DNA of 64,000 bases from Paraspadella gotoi (lineage: Eukaryota > Chaetognatha): contig CM119265.1 of the NCBI GenBank assembly GCA_051294375.1, forward strand, positions 6,643,489 through 6,707,488, written 5' to 3'. Below the pieces are notes generated by a model that made no database searches, had not been told where the DNA came from, and worked only from the letters and a program-made list of their open reading frames with translations. This document shows positions 37,777-51,672 of this stretch, in pieces (positions within the stretch are counted from its first letter, which is position 1; the number at the start of each line of letters is the position of its first letter). A program made the translations under genes and the position numbers.

Positions 37777-39461
37777 CTGACTAAATCCTCATCCACAAAT
37801 CCATCTCCATCGTCATCTTTTTATTGTAAATTTCTTCATGATATTTCCGTCGCAATCGTTGTCTAAACTGTCACCGGGTTTCATTGACGATGACACACAC
37901 TTATATAAAATGGCTCAAAAAAATTACATTGTTTACATTATTTATAATCAAAATTCGATTTTTACCATCTGTAGATCCTCATCAATATCGCCGTCGCCGT
38001 CATCATCTATTTTGTTAAATGTCGTCTCTTCATCTATTTTGCCGTCACAATCATTGTCGAGGCTGTCACCAGGATTCATTGACATTGATGCACACTAATG
38101 GGTAAACTTTAGATCTTTTTCTTTATTATTTCAATTTAATTGTTAAAATTCTTACTAATATGAGATCTTCATCAATTTTCCCATCGCCATCGTCATCTTT
38201 TTTATTAAATATTTCTTCTTGATATTTCCATCGCAATCATTGTCTAGACTGTCCCCGGGTCCATCATGGAGGGAGTGCACTGATTGATAAAATATTGTGA
38301 TCTTTATTGGCATCAGTTTTTGGCCAGAAGAGCCTTACTTTTTGACCAGAAGAGGCCTTACCTTGACTAAATCCTCATCCACAAATCCATCTCCATCGTC
38401 ATCTTTTTTATTGAAAATTTCTTCATCGATATTTCCGTCGCAATCAGTTGTCTAAACTGTCACCGGGGTTTCATGACGACGCACACACTTATATAAAACG
38501 CTCAAAAAAATTACATCATTTACAATTATTCATATCAAAATTGATTTTTACCATCTGTAGATCCTCATCAATATCGCCGTCGCCGTCATCATCTATTTTG
38601 TTAAATGTCTCTTCGTCTATTTTTCCATCACAATCATTGTCGAAGGCTGTCACCAGGATTCATTGACGTTGTTTCACACTAATGGGTAAATTTTATATCT
38701 TTTTTCTTGATTATTTCAATTTAATTGTTAAAATTCTTACTAATATGAGATCTTCATCAATTTTCCCATCGCCATCGTCATCTTTTTTATTAAATATTTC
38801 TTCATTGATATTTCCATCGCAATCATTGTCTAGACTGTCCCCGGGCTCCATCATGGAGGGAGTGCACTGATTGATAAAGTATTGTGATCTTTATTGGCAT
38901 CAGTTTTTGGCAGAAGAGGCCTTACCTTTTTGACCAGAATAGGCCTTACCTTGACTAAATCCTCATCCACAAATACCATCTCATCGTCATCTTTTTATTG
39001 AAATTGTCTTCTCGAGTGATTCCCGTCAGAGATGGAGAAGAGAGGGAGAGGTACACCCAGGTTTCATTGACGACGCCACACACTTATATAAAACAGCTCA
39101 AAAAAATTACATCATTTACATTATTCATAATCAAAATTTGATTTTTACCATCTGTAGATCCTCATCAATATCGCCATCGCCGTCATCATCTATTTTGTTA
39201 AATGTCTCTTCGTCTATTTTTCCATCACAATCATTGTCGAAGCTGTCACCAGGATTCATTGACGTTGATTCACACTAATGGGTAAATTTTATATCTTTTT
39301 CTTGATTATTTCAATTTAATTGTTAAAATTCTTACTAATATGAGATCTTCATCAATTTTCCCGTCGCCATCGTCATCTTTTCTATTAAATATCTCTTCAT
39401 CAATATTTCCATCACAGTCATTGTCTAAACTGTCGCCAGGGTTCATCGAAGTCGTGACACA
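37777..39461 (-). CDS. Gene Z repeat exons 8-16, piece 2 copy
   Basis: Exons at 37777-37899, 37965-38094, 38156-38279, 38362-38487, 38552-38678, 38741-38866, 38950-39082, 39149-39274 and 39336-39461. This is the triplicated three-exon segment. Exons 13, 15 and 16 are 126 nt and clean. Exon 14 contains GA-rich foreign sequence at about 39020-39055 in place of the DNDCDG codons. Confidence 0.75.
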
Positions 39462-39520
39462 CTATTAATGAAGCACTCGTGAGAATTATACTCCCTGCTC
39501 TTAAATTGTCTGACTCATAC

Positions 39521-42438
39521 CAAAACTAAATCTTCATCCGATTCACCATCTTCATCGTCATCTTGGTTATTGAATATTTCCTCATCTATTTTCCCATCAC
39601 AATCATTGTCAAGATTATCACCCGCTTTCATTTCTGACTTGGAACACTAATTACAAAAAAAATTAACAAAACTAATATTCTACATCTTTATCAACGCCGG
39701 AAACGGAATAATATTTCTAAATTTAATATATAAATTGAAACATCATTCTGTTGATCAAATAATCTCTGAATAAAAATTTTATAAACATTACATAGAAAAT
39801 TAATATATATATATATATATAATATATACTTGATCGAGTGTCCACGCCAAAAAGCTTACTAAAATAAGATCCTCATCAACTTTTCCATCGGCGTCATCGT
39901 CTCGTCCGTTAAAGATTTCCTCATCAATTCTTTCGTCGCAGTCGTTGTCGAGTCTATCGCCGGGCTTCATGAATGACTGGGTACACTAGTAAATTTATCG
40001 TTTTTAAGCATAAAATCATCTATCTTACAAACAAAGTTTTTGTTACTTGACCAAGATCTTCGTCAATTAATTCATCCCCATCATCATCCGATTCGTTAAA
40101 TATTTCTTCATCTATTTTCCCATCACAATCATTGTCCAAAGAATCTCCAGGATCCATCGGTGATCTTTTACACTATTAATTAATTAATTAATCTCCGTTA
40201 TACTTTGTGCGGTTTAGAAGGAGCTTACCAAAACTAGATCCTCATCAATCAGTCCATCTTCATCGTCATCTTTTTTGTTAAAGATCTCTTCATCTATTAA
40301 GCCATCGCAGTCATTATCAATGCTATCACCGGGATTCATTATCGATTTTATACACTGATAAAAAATGTTATTAATTTGATAACGTGAAAGGAAAAGCCTT
40401 TGTATTAAGTCGACTTAATGAATTTCACTTGACTGAGATCCTCGTCTATCCCTCCATCGCCGTCATCATCTTTTCTGTTAAAAATTTCTTCATCAATTAA
40501 TCCATCGCAGTCGTTGTCCAAATTATCCCCGGATTTCATTGAGGACGTTGTACACTATTATTCAATTTATGAATTACATAAACTATTTCAAACATACGCC
40601 CTTCTCTTCAATTTTCAAAAAAAAATCTACCGAAATTAAATCCTCATCAATTTTTCCGTCGCCGTCATCGTCCCGATTGTTGAAGACCTCCTCGTCAATT
40701 TTACCATCACAATCATTGTCAATGACATCGCCAGCTTTCATGGGCGTTTCAATGCACTAAAGAAACAACTTTTTATACATAGGTGACGTTAGATTCTACG
40801 TGTCATAGGAAAATACTACCGGTTTAAGATCTTCATCAATTAGCCCGTCACCATCATCATCTTTTTTATTAAATGTTTCTTCGTCAATAGTCCCATCACA
40901 ATCATTGTCCAAGCTATCTCCAGGTAGCATAGGCGACTCGGTACACTTTTAAAAAAATCTTCAAAGTCATTCTACCAAATTCCCTCATACCAATGCAAAA
41001 TTATCACTAGGCCTAGTTTGTAAAAAATTGTTACCATCTGGCGTGGTTAAATGATTAATTATTTTCTGACGTTGAGAATGTTAATACAATTCGTTTTATT
41101 TGTTAAATAACGCTTTTTACTTCTCATTTGTTATTACCTGAATGAGATCTTCATCAATTTTTCCATCTTTGTCATCATCTTTTCGGTTAAATATTTCTTC
41201 ATCAATGTTTCCATCGCAGTCATTGTCCAGGTTATCTCCAGGTTTCATTGATGTCAATGTACACTATTAATACTTTAAAAATTTGCACGTTGTTTTTTTA
41301 TAACTAAACCAACATCTTTTTGTAATTCCTACCTCTTTAAGATCTTCATCGATTCGTCCATCTTTGTCATCATCCATTCTGTTAAATATCTCTTCATCAA
41401 TTTTTTCATCACAGTCGTTATCTAGACTATCACCAGGTTTCATTGCGGATTTAGTACACTAATTTGAAAAAAAATCAAGTATCTTTTAAAGAAAATTGAT
41501 TTGTATTTATAGTGATAAACTGTGCGACTCATGTTTTCTTGATAGTTTTCATGTTTTCTAATAGTTTTATTTTTGTTTTCTTTTATGTAAAAGTATATAT
41601 GAGATTATTTTTACCAAAACTAAGTCTTCATCTATTTCTCCATCCCCATCGTCATCTTTGTTGTTAAATATTTCTTCATCAATACTTCCATCGCAGTCAT
41701 TGTCCAAACTATCGCCAAATTTCATAGGAGATAAGGTGCACTATTAAAAAAGCAAATTTTCTATTTTCTTTTTTATTAAATGTTTCCTCATCTATGAATC
41801 CGTCAAAGTCATTGTCGAGACTATCGCCAGTATTCATGGCAGCTTTTGTACACTGATTAACAATATTTGTATTCTTTAAAGGATTGAAAAAACCTTATAT
41901 AGATATAAATCTTTACCTGAGTAAGATCTTCATCAATATCTCCATCCCCATCATCATCTTTTTTATTAAACGCTTCCTCATCAATAATTCCATCACAGTC
42001 ATTGTCAACATTATCTCCGGGAACCATTCGCGACAGAGTGCACTATCAAATGTTTTCAAAAATTTGGATTACTTTTCGAGCTTAAATTTAAAAATCCTTA
42101 TTTTCAACCTTAAGTTTCTTACCAATTCTAAATCCTCATCTTTTACTCCATCAAGATCGTCGTCTTGTTTATTAAAAGTTTCCTCATCAATGTTTCCATC
42201 GCAATCATTATCAAGACCATCTCCCGGTTCCATTGGAGTAGCCTTGCACTTGATGAAATTTTTTTTTATGTGAATATATTGATCTTTTTATTTCGATTAA
42301 CTTTTTAATTACCAATCTTAAATCCTCATCAATTTTTTCATCCCCATCATCATCATCTCTGTTAAATATTTCTTCATCAATAATTCCATCACAGTCGTTA
42401 TCTAATCCATCCCCTGCTTCCATAGGCGAAGGTAAACA
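39521..42438 (-). CDS. Gene Z repeat exons 17-30, piece 2 copy (best version)
   Basis: Exons at 39521-39646, 39860-39985, 40047-40172, 40229-40354, 40429-40554, 40631-40756, 40820-40945, 41138-41263, 41333-41458, 41615-41740, relic 41772-41852, 41917-42042, 42123-42248 and 42313-42438. All except the relic are 126 nt and read through, which makes this the reference for the AT-rich half of the array. Confidence 0.88.
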
Positions 42439-42892
42439 CTGAACAAATTCGTTTAATATATAACATCTTGTTCTAAAGTTGGAATTGTGAAAAAAAAAAT
42501 GTCGTTTTAGTTGGCGCGAGAAGCGAAAACTGGTCAAAGATTCGTTTGAATTTTAATAGAGATTTCTCTCCAGACAAAAAGCATCTAGAGCCGATGTTGA
42601 AAATGCTAATATCGGCATGAATTATGCTTATTTCAGTCGTCAAAAGCTGTCCAAAGCTGTCACAGCTGTCAAAAGCTTCTACATAGAGAAGTTCTATTAT
42701 TTCCTATTATTATCGTGATAAATTTAAATAGCATCCCCTGGATTTCTAGTTGCTGGTAAACGTTGCAAACGGGAATTCTACGATGCGGGTTGAACTGCAA
42801 TGAAATCAGTTCACAGCAAAAGGGGCATATATGCATTCAAAGGAGATTCAGTGATGCATTGTTAGGATTTGACAAAAAAAAGTGACACCAAC

Positions 42893-44572
42893 CTGTTCTA
42901 AATCTTCGTCGCTATTCCCGTCGTTGTCGTCGTCTCTCTCGTTAAATGTCTCTTCGTCGACCCTTCCGTCGCAGTCGTTGTCCAGCCCATCCCCCGGAAC
43001 CATCCGTGTTGGTTCACACTGATGACATGTGGCAAGATTCGTGGCAAAATTTATGTTAAATATTTTTAACGATGCCATTATCGTTTAATATCAAATGAGC
43101 ATGAGTCATTCAATCTAATTTGCATATTGCAGCCTTTGAAATTTATTATGGAATATCAATGAATGTCTCTTTTACAAGATAAAGTTTAAATTTAGGATAC
43201 CATAGTATACATTAATATTAATATTTCAAACTCACCAATTGTAAATCTTCGTCGCTGTCGCCGTCGCCGTCGTCGTCGTCCCTGTTGAAAGTTTCTTCGT
43301 CGATTCTTCCGTCGCAGTCGTTGTCGATTCCGTCTCCCGGTTCCATCGGAGTTGGTTGGCACTGAACCCAATTAAATGTGGCTGATTCTTACGACTTGTA
43401 CACTTAATTAACACTAGTCAAGCGAAGCCGAGGGAGCGCACATCCAAGGGTTCGAATCATGGACTCAGAGTTGGGATCAGGGCCACAGAAAAAAGTTATA
43501 AATCGATGAAACAAACTTTTATAACTCTCAGTAAGCTACAGCTGACGTGACTGACCTTGATTGATGAATTTGATGGCGAAACAACATAATAACGGAACAA
43601 CGACGTCACAATATCTCTCGCATTCACAAAGACTCACCAGCTTAAGATCTTCGTCAACTTCTCCGTCGGCATCGTCGTCTCTTTCGTCGAAAGTCTCTTC
43701 ATCGATTTGACCGTCGCAATCATTGTCCAAACTGTCTCCGGGTCGCATTGGCGTCACTTGACACTGAATGGAGACAATTAGGTGAGCACGAGGACATTCC
43801 ACGCTAAAACTGCCTGGTGCCTATGGTACGTACTCTTTTGGTGCCACACGAGTCATCAGAACCTCACAGATTAGTATGTGGCAACTCTTTGTTATGAGTC
43901 GTACGTCAGAAATCGCGTCGAACTTTCAAATGTAGTTATTTTTTTTTTATTTATTATCAATTCTAGCATGATTTAACATTAATTCATCGTAAATTCAGTG
44001 AGACATATTGATCTTCGATTTTGTCAACCATCATAACCTACCAACTCCAAATCTTCGTCGACGTCTCCGTCTCCATCGTCGTCTTTTTCATTGAAGACTT
44101 CCTCGTCAATTCGGCCGTCGCAGTCATTGTCCAAACTGTCACCCGGTTGCATTGGCGTCTCATGACACTGGAGAGTGGAGAGTGGACAGTAAATAAAATC
44201 GATTCAACATGAAACAAGGGGTGAAGTGGCTTCTCTCTCTCTCTCTCTCTCCCTCTCTCTCTCTCTCCCTCTCTCTCTCTCTCATGTCTAATGTCTAACC
44301 ATATTTTATATCAAGATAATACGCAAATGCGTCTAAAACTGCACATTCTGACGAAGTATGCGAATCCCTGCAACATTTTTTCATAAACAAAGTTTCACCT
44401 GCTCCAGGTCTTCGTCGACTTTGCCGTCACCATCGTCGTCTTTTTCGTTGAAGACTTCCTCGTCAATGCGGCCGTCGCAGTCGTTGTCCAAACTGTCACC
44501 CGGTTGCATTGGCGTCGCATGGCACTGGAGAGTAAATAAAATCGATTCAACATTAAACAACGGGCGAAGTGG

Positions 44573-44610
<38 letters not shown>

Positions 44611-46198
44611 ATGTCTAATGTCAAACCATATTTTTCTTGATTTATAGTTATATCAAGATAATACGCAAATGCGTCTAAAACCGCACATTCTGACGAATTA
44701 TGCGAATCACCTGTTCCAGGTCTTCGTCGACTTTGCCGTCACCATCGTCGTCTTTTTCGTTGAAGACTTCTTCGTCAATGCGGCCGTCGCAGTCGTTGTC
44801 CACGCGGTCGCCAGTCTGCATCTCAGATTTTCTGCACTGAAAGCAAATATAAAGGTATTGGTGACATGTTTACGAAGCTTTCTAAAAGAAAAATTCATAT
44901 AAATTAATCAATGAATAACTGATAAATTAATACGTAAATAATTAGTAAACGAATAATGATCAGTAAAAGAGTAAATAATAAATAATTATAATTTGTTGCC
45001 CACCAAAAATTGCCTTATCAATAAAAAATAATTATCAATTAATTTAAAAAAAATAATTAATAAATAATATATTATTGAATTATCAAATTGGTAAAATAAT
45101 TAAAAATTAAAAATCGGCTAAAGTAATTTAGCGTTTTACCGTACTATGATCTTCACTTGGTAAAGTCAGCCTCACCGTCTCCAAGTCTTCGTCGACCTCC
45201 CCGTCGCCGTCGTCGTCTTCCTCGTTGAAGGTCTCCTCGTCGATTTGTCCGTCGCAGTCGTTGTCGAGACCGTCGCCGGGCGCCATGGAAGTTTTGCTGC
45301 ACTGGAGGACGAAAGAGCAAAATAAAGATCGAGTTATGAAGGGAGAAATTCCGCTGAGATTTAAAGGTTATTCTATCTTTGTCATATCGGCATTCAAGGT
45401 TTTACTAATCTTATATTAAAAGTCTACAAGTTTAACTGTGAAACGTAAAAAATATTATTAAAGGACCTAGGTAACAAAATCATTGATAATAATAATATAC
45501 AATTTATTATCATAATAAACTTTTTTTTAAATGCAACTTGGTCCTAAGTTTTGGACTGTTAATGTAATTTAGTAAGCATAGACGTCATGAGACAATTAGA
45601 TTAAAGGTTAAATCTATCTAGTAGAAGCATAAATCAAATCATGCTACTCAAGATATTTGAAGAAAGAAAATTACAAAATCGCGGGTGGTTTTAAACCACA
45701 AAACTAAAATCGCTAAACGTGCGCAATTATTCTAGCGCAAAGAGAAAATTCTATGACTACCGATTCTATAGACTATAACTACGCGTTATCTTTTCTTGCC
45801 AAAAAAAAAAAACGAAAGAAATTTGATGGAAAGGATTACCATCGCTAAATCTTCGTCAATATCGTCGTCGCCGTCGTCGTCTTTCTGGTCGAATCTCTCT
45901 TCGTCAACGTCGCCGTCGCAGTCATTGTCAATCCCGTCTCCCGGCTCCGTTTCAGTCCGTTCGCACTGATCGCGCCAAGAATTCGGTTTTCAACCTTTCG
46001 ATTTATCTACGTTTTGATAGCTATCCCTCGATAACTATCCCTCGACAAAAAAAAAAATAATTTCTCGAATACCAGCGAGACATCCTCGTCGATTCTTTCG
46101 TCGTCGTCGTCGTCTCTTTTGTCGAAGATTTCTTCGTCAATTCTGCCGTCGCAGTCGTTGTCAACTTTGTCTCCCGGTACGGCATCTGTTTCTTCGCA
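42893..46198 (-). CDS. Gene Z repeat exons 31-39, piece 2 copy
   Basis: Exons at 42893-43018, 43236-43361, 43637-43763, 44042-44167, 44399-44524, 44711-44836, 45176-45301, 45840-45965 and 46073-46198. Essentially all read through. Exons 34, 35 and 36 are near-duplicates of one another with duplicated flanking introns (each with a CT tract and a cacattctgacgaa block). Confidence 0.87.
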
Positions 46199-46312
46199 CT
46201 AATCGGTTTCAAAATAGAATTAGGCTCCAGGTCGGGTTCGATGCGGAACGTTTAAATTTAATATTTTTTTTATATTTTCTATGAATAGTTGATTTATAAA
46301 CATCGGGAATAC

Positions 46313-47660
46313 CGCAGCTAAATCTTCATCAATAAGTCCGTCGCCATCGTCGTCGACTTGGTTGAAAGTTTCTTCATCGATTTTCCCATCGCAATCGTTA
46401 TCCAGTCGATCTCCCGGCGCTTGGGCTACTTTTTCACACTATGGGTTTTTAAACGAATACTGCGATAGAACCGAATGACAGGAATATCATTTTTTTCTTT
46501 ACATATTTCCTGTAAACAGAATCTTGACATTGTCAAGTCAACTTGGGCCTTACCAAAGACGCATCTTCGTCAATCTGTCCATCACCGTCATCGTCGATCA
46601 AGTTGAAGATTTCCTCATCTATTTCTCCGTCGCAGTCATTATCAATACCATCTCCCGCTTTTTGATTCGTCTTGAAACACTACGTAAAGTATTACATGAA
46701 AATCTAATTAATCTCGTAAGCTCTTACATTATTGTTTACCATAGACAAATCCTCGTCCATCCTTCCATCTTCGTCGTCGTCTCTTCGATTAAAAATTTCC
46801 TCGTCTATTTTACCGTCGCAGTCATTGTCGATTCGATCCCCCGGAATTTGTTTCGTTTCTTGGCACTGCGGAACGTGGAGGCCGTTTAAAACCGATATTT
46901 CTACGAGCATGAAACTTTTTTTTTCTCCAAAACACACGAGCCACTCGAAGTTATACCGCGGCCAGGTCCTCGTCAATTTTTCCGTCGTCATCATCATCCG
47001 CAAAGTTGAAAATTTCTTCGTCTATCAACCCGTCACAATCGTTATCTACGTTGTCGCCGGCCAGAACCTCTGTCTGCTCGCACTGTGATAATAAATCGAA
47101 CAGTATAAGTTGAATTGTTTTGTTTGATAAAACGAAAAAAAAAAATTTACCCGTCCGAGATCCTCATCGACGTAGTTATCCCCATCGTTATCCATTTTGT
47201 CAAACGTTTCTTCGTCAATTTTGCCGTCACAATCGTTATCGATTCCATCGTTAGGCACGGTGGCTGACTTTTCGCACTGAAAATTATATCCGTGACATTC
47301 GTGAAAGCCTTTCAGCCTGTCGATTGTCGACGTCTAATTAATTTGGTCTTCTTTTTTAGAAAATGCCACATTTCCGCAAAAATAAAGGTTGAGGGTTAGA
47401 AGATAAAGGTATTAGAGTAAAGGATTGGGTTATGTATTTGATAAAAGATAATAATTAAATATATTCAGATTAAATTTAAGTATAGAGTTGAACAGAAATG
47501 GGGCGCCTTCGAAAAATAGTGCCGAAGATTTTACCATGACCAAATCTTCGTCGATTTTCCCATCTCCGTCTTCGTCTTGAAGATCGAATCTTTCTTCGTC
47601 GATTCTTCCGTCGCAATCGTTGTCAATGCTGTCGCCCGGGAGGGCTTCAGTAGATCGACA
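46313..47660 (-). CDS. Gene Z repeat exons 40-45, piece 2 copy
   Basis: Exons at 46313-46438, 46554-46679, 46740-46865, 46956-47082, 47151-47276 and 47535-47660. These have QAPGD/KAGD/QIPGD-type leaders lacking the Met that precedes PGD in exons 5-37. Confidence 0.87.
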
Positions 47661-47845
47661 CTGTTCAAGTTTTAACGAAATTCTTCGTAAAGAAAAAAGT
47701 TTATTTTCGTCATACATAAATGCAAAGAGTTTTTTTTTTAATTCCAAAAAGACTCTTGTTTGGCAAAAATTTTATAATGCGCTGATAAACACTCGCAAAA
47801 AACGGTCGAAACATGTCCTGTTATCTTTTTGGAATGAAAAACTAG

Positions 47846-47914
47846 TTTATGTTTATGTTATTTTATGTTTATGTTATGTTTATGTTATTTTATGTTTATG
47901 TTTATGTTTATGTT
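47846..47914. repeat. (TTTATG)n simple repeat
   Basis: Irregular units of gtttatgtta in the intron after exon 46; related run at 63458-63690. Confidence 0.85.
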
Positions 47915-47922
47915 CCTCTTAC

Positions 47923-48048
47923 GAAATCGAGGTCTTCGTCCACAGCGCCATCTCCGTCGTCGTCTTTCAGATTAAAAATCTCCTCGTCTATTGTTCCGTC
48001 GCAGTCGTTGTCGACGCCGTCGCCAGGGACGACGATCGAGAGTTTACA
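47923..48048 (-). CDS. Gene Z repeat exon 46, intact copy
   Basis: 126 nt; opens CKLSIV, loops DNDCDGTIDEE and DDDGDGAVDED, donor gtaaga. The intron behind the donor is a TTTATG-type simple repeat. Confidence 0.86.
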
Positions 48049-48117
48049 CTGAAGACAAATAGTTTAACCGGCGAATGATTGGGAGGCGTCGAGCCGAACC
48101 TCACCCGCTGAACTCAC

Positions 48118-48243
48118 CAACGCCAAATCTTCGTCCGTCCTTCCGTCCCCGTCGTCGTCAATCTCGTTAAACGTCTCTTCGTCAATTGTTCCGTCGCAGT
48201 CGTTATCAACGCCGTCGCCGGCGGGTCCTTCGGTCCACTCGCA
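48118..48243 (-). CDS. Gene Z repeat exon 47, intact copy
   Basis: 126 nt; opens CEWTEG, loops DNDCDGTIDEE and DDDGDGRTDED, donor gtgagt. The intron to exon 46 is only about 70 nt. Confidence 0.86.
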
Positions 48244-48316
48244 CTGACCGCGGAGCCGAAATTTATGAAAGTTGAAACATCAAAGAAGCAAAACGTCTCA
48301 AACCGTCCGGCGTTAC

Positions 48317-48442
48317 CGGCGCCAAGTCTTCGTCGATGTCGCCGTCGCCGTCGTCGTCTCGTGCGTCGAACGTCTCTTCGTCAATTCGTCCGTCGCAGTC
48401 GTTGTCACGCCCGTCGCCGGGAGAGGGATCTGATAGGACGCA
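48317..48442 (-). CDS. Gene Z repeat exon 48, intact copy
   Basis: 126 nt; opens CVLSDP, loops DNDCDGRIDEE and DDDGDGDIDED, donor gtaacg. Confidence 0.86.
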
Positions 48443-48521
48443 CTGTTTCGAAACGACCGATGAAAGATGAAGATGTCGCGGCGAGTCGGAAACAAAAAGG
48501 AAAAAAGACCCAAGTTTATAC

Positions 48522-48647
48522 CGTCTCGAGATCTTCGTCGATTTGACCGTCGTCGTCGTCGTCGAGTCGATTGAAAATTTCTTCGTCGATTCGACCGTCA
48601 CAGTCGTTGTCGACGCCGTCTCCCGCGCGAGGGCGCGTTGGGCTGCA
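48522..48647 (-). CDS. Gene Z repeat exon 49, intact copy
   Basis: 126 nt; opens CSPTRP, loops DNDCDGRIDEE and DDDDDGQIDED, donor gtataa. Confidence 0.86.
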
Positions 48648-48725
48648 CTGGTTTCATCAATCGTCACAGATCTCTTCAGTAACGTTGGGAACGCGATAAC
48701 AGTGTTACGTTTTGAGGGATAATAC

Positions 48726-48851
48726 CGATCCGAGGTCCTCGTCCGTCGTGCCGTCGCCGTCGTCGTCTCTCTCGTTAAAAATCTCTTCGTCCACTAGACC
48801 GTCGCAGTCGTTGTCCAATCCGTCGCCAGGCAACGACGCCGTTTTTGTGCA
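48726..48851 (-). CDS. Gene Z repeat exon 50, intact copy
   Basis: 126 nt; opens CTKTAS, loops DNDCDGLVDEE and DDDGDGTTDED, donor gtatta. Confidence 0.86.
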
Positions 48852-48993
48852 CTGTGATCAACGGGCGAGATTTTGAAGGAAATAATTTGCACGTGATTCC
48901 GAACGTTTTTGTTTATTCGGCTCTTCAACTGATACTCCGGTTCAGGAGTCCAAGCTTTTATTGCGATGTTCCGTAATCAAAAACAAAACAAAC

Positions 48994-49119
48994 CCTTTCA
49001 ACGTCCTCGTCCGTCTGTCCGTCCGCGTCGTCGTCTTCGCCGTCGCGGATTTCTTCGTCGATCCGTCCGTCGCAGTCGTTGTCGAGGCCGTCGCCCGGTC
49101 GCGGCCGACTCCTCACGCA
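48994..49119 (-). CDS. Gene Z repeat exon 51, intact copy
   Basis: 126 nt; opens CVRSRP, loops DNDCDGRIDEE (followed by IRDGE) and DDDADGQTDED, ends DVER; donor gtttgt is weak. Confidence 0.82.
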
Positions 49120-49376
49120 CTGATTGGTCAAGACATCAGGGAGAGTCGTGAAATTCGTAAGCTGATTGGTCGATTGGAGAACGAGCTCGCGCGGTAGAAG
49201 AATCAATAAAATCGTCTTTAAAAAAAATTGTCGCCATTCGTCCTCACACTTTTCACTCTTTACTACTACGAAGAAGCACGTACGTATGTCTTAGTCTACT
49301 TTTGGTAGAAGCGCACGGAAATAGAACATAGTAATTTTAAAAATCTAACTTTCAAATCCTAAATCCAAATCTGTAC

Positions 49377-49495
49377 CGGAGCCAGGTCTTCGTCAACGTC
49401 GCCATCGGCGTCGTCGTCTTTTCCATCACGCGTTTCCTCGTCCGTCCGACCGTCACAGTCATTGTCAATCCGGTCACCGGGTTTAGGTGCAGATA
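49377..49495 (-). CDS. Gene Z repeat exon 52, cut at a breakpoint
   Basis: Reads PKPGDRIDNDCDGRTDEE and DDDADGDVDED, but the leader Cys and the acceptor present at 31290 are missing: homology to piece 1 stops at about 49495. Confidence 0.75.
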
Positions 49496-49696
49496 TCGCT
49501 CCATTTTTTTATTCGCGCCGGGCTTTTCCATTTCCCCCTTTTTTTCTCAATACAACAATCACAAATTTTACATTCGAGATTTCGTGGGGATTTTTTTTTC
49601 TAAAGAATTCTGGATTATTCTTATATAAACTCGAAGACGAGACCTAATAATGCGTTTCGTTGGAGCGGGAACACCTGTCCCAGCCCCTCCTCTCCT

Positions 49697-49764
<68 letters not shown>

Positions 49765-50500
49765 CACTCATACACTGGCATTTTGTTTTGTTTTTATTTT
49801 ACGATGAATGATTCAGCGCGTCAATGAATCACTATCATCGCTATCACAGATATGCACTATCATCGCTATCAGATGAATGCATTGATCATCATTATCAATG
49901 AATGACTATCACGCATCAATCATTTGATTATTCATCAACATATTCAATTTGGTGTTATCATCGCATCAATATTGCGTTATTCATCGACGTCGAATATTTG
50001 GTTATCATCGCCATCAAATTGGTTATCATCGCATCAAATTGTGATTTATCTTATCGAAAAGCGGCTCGATCTTTATGCTTTTAATATTTTTTTTTTTTTA
50101 AACATTTCTGTTAAAGACAGAGATGAGTTCGAAATACGTTCGATGATGTTTGACACTCAAGATTAATTTCTTTTTCGATTAATATGTTCCGCTCGAACAC
50201 GATCCTTTAAACTCGTCCGTCGCGATCCAACGCGCCCTTAGACCAACCCGTCAACGCGCCCCCGCCTTGTCGAATATCACCGGTCGTAATTTTTTCTTGA
50301 TAACCCTTTATTTCATCCTTTTTAATCTATATTTATCGATAGTAGTGTTTATTTATTATTATTATTTATTTTATTTATTTATTTAATTTTTAATTAATTT
50401 CCATTCATTCATTCATTCATTCATGTTCATTCATTCATTCATCATTCAATCATATCATTCATTTCATTGATTTCTTTCTTTCTTTCTTTCTTCTTTCTTT

Positions 50501-50533
<33 letters not shown>

Positions 50534-50600
50534 TTTCTTCTTTTCTTTCTTTCTTTCTTTCTTTCCTTTATTTCCTGTTTTTAATTTAATAAGCCTGTTT
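49697..50600. repeat. Low-complexity block without counterpart in piece 1
   Basis: (CT)n at 49697-49762, irregular tgaatgactatcatcgcatcaa units at 49800-50045, ATTC/ATTT runs at 50340-50460 and (TTTC)n at 50460-50575. Links truncated exon 52 to the inverted segment. Confidence 0.85.
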
Positions 50601-50632
50601 TTTTTTCGTGCGTCGTTTTTGTTTAGGTCCAG

Positions 50633-50740
50633 ACGGCGGACGGCAGCGACAACGACTGCGACGGGGAAATCGTACGAAGAAACTCGAAACGGGAATTGGA
50701 CGATGACGTGACGGTCTGATCGACGAAGATAATGCACCGT
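50633..50740 (+). CDS. Gene Z repeat exon 54, inverted copy
   Basis: Only strong coding exon on the plus strand: acceptor ggtccag, GSDNDCDGEI, and NAP before gtgagt. Several indels. Reverse complement of 32577-32697. Confidence 0.65.
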
Positions 50741-51672
50741 GTGAGTACAAACGTCTCTCTCTCTCTCCTCGCCGCTCTCTCTTCTCTCTCTCTCTCCTTC
50801 TCCTCTCTCTCTCTTCTCTCTCTCTCTCCTCTCTCTCTCTACCCTCCCATAATATTACCTTTCCGTAAGCTCTTACATTGATTCTCCATAATCCCTTCAT
50901 TCCCCAGTCAGTTTTCCTATTTTCACTAGGCCGTATTGCGCTGGCGTGCTGTGAAGAGTGTGTTCATATTCGGGTAGTTTAGCCGGCGGTGTGAATAAGT
51001 CCAAAATGTTAAAGATGTACAGAGATATATAATTTAAATTTCGATAAGCGTAGCTAGATTTATTACAAAGAAATTTTTTGAATTGTCATATTTTTTTGTA
51101 GATCGATTTAGAGTTTCCGTATGATCAAGTATCCCTGAATCAATTTCCAGATTTATGTTTTTTTGTTAACTAATTACCATCTGGTGATTTAGTTTTTTTA
51201 ACATTTCTTCAATTTAAAATTTTAGGTTTTTACTTTCAGCGCCTTATTTAGGATCCGCTAAATAATTTTTTAAATTTGTCATTTCGTTAAATATTTAAAG
51301 CTTCGCTTAACAAGACATGAACTTGAATCAAATGCATTTTTTGAAAACGTTAGTATAGAAAAGAAAATTTTTTTGAATAGGATTGCACGTAGAGATAAAA
51401 TGTTCAATTTGGCCCTGGCTTTATGTACATTGTACACTGTACAGTGTACACTGGATAGTTTCACTTTTATCACCCACGCTATGTATACAGTTTTGCATCA
51501 AAACGGAAACCGCGGAAAAACAAATCCCCCCCCCTCTTTCTTATTCTCCGCTTTTAAAAAATAATTATCTTCCCTGACGAGGGAACGCGCACTTTGAGCT
51601 CGTGAGCACAGTCGCGCTGTTTCGAGCACTGTGTAGAGTTGCCCAGTGCACAGTTGTCCGGATCGTTTTCAG

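Larger units (their letters stand above)
32803..49495. repeat. Second copy of 14234-31275
   Basis: Starts at the ttcaatttttataataaa of 14234 and follows it through introns and exons to exon 52, with offset growing from 18569 to about 18664 and then shrinking. Differences are mostly single-base indels plus a few real insertions such as those around 29000-29640. Confidence 0.92.
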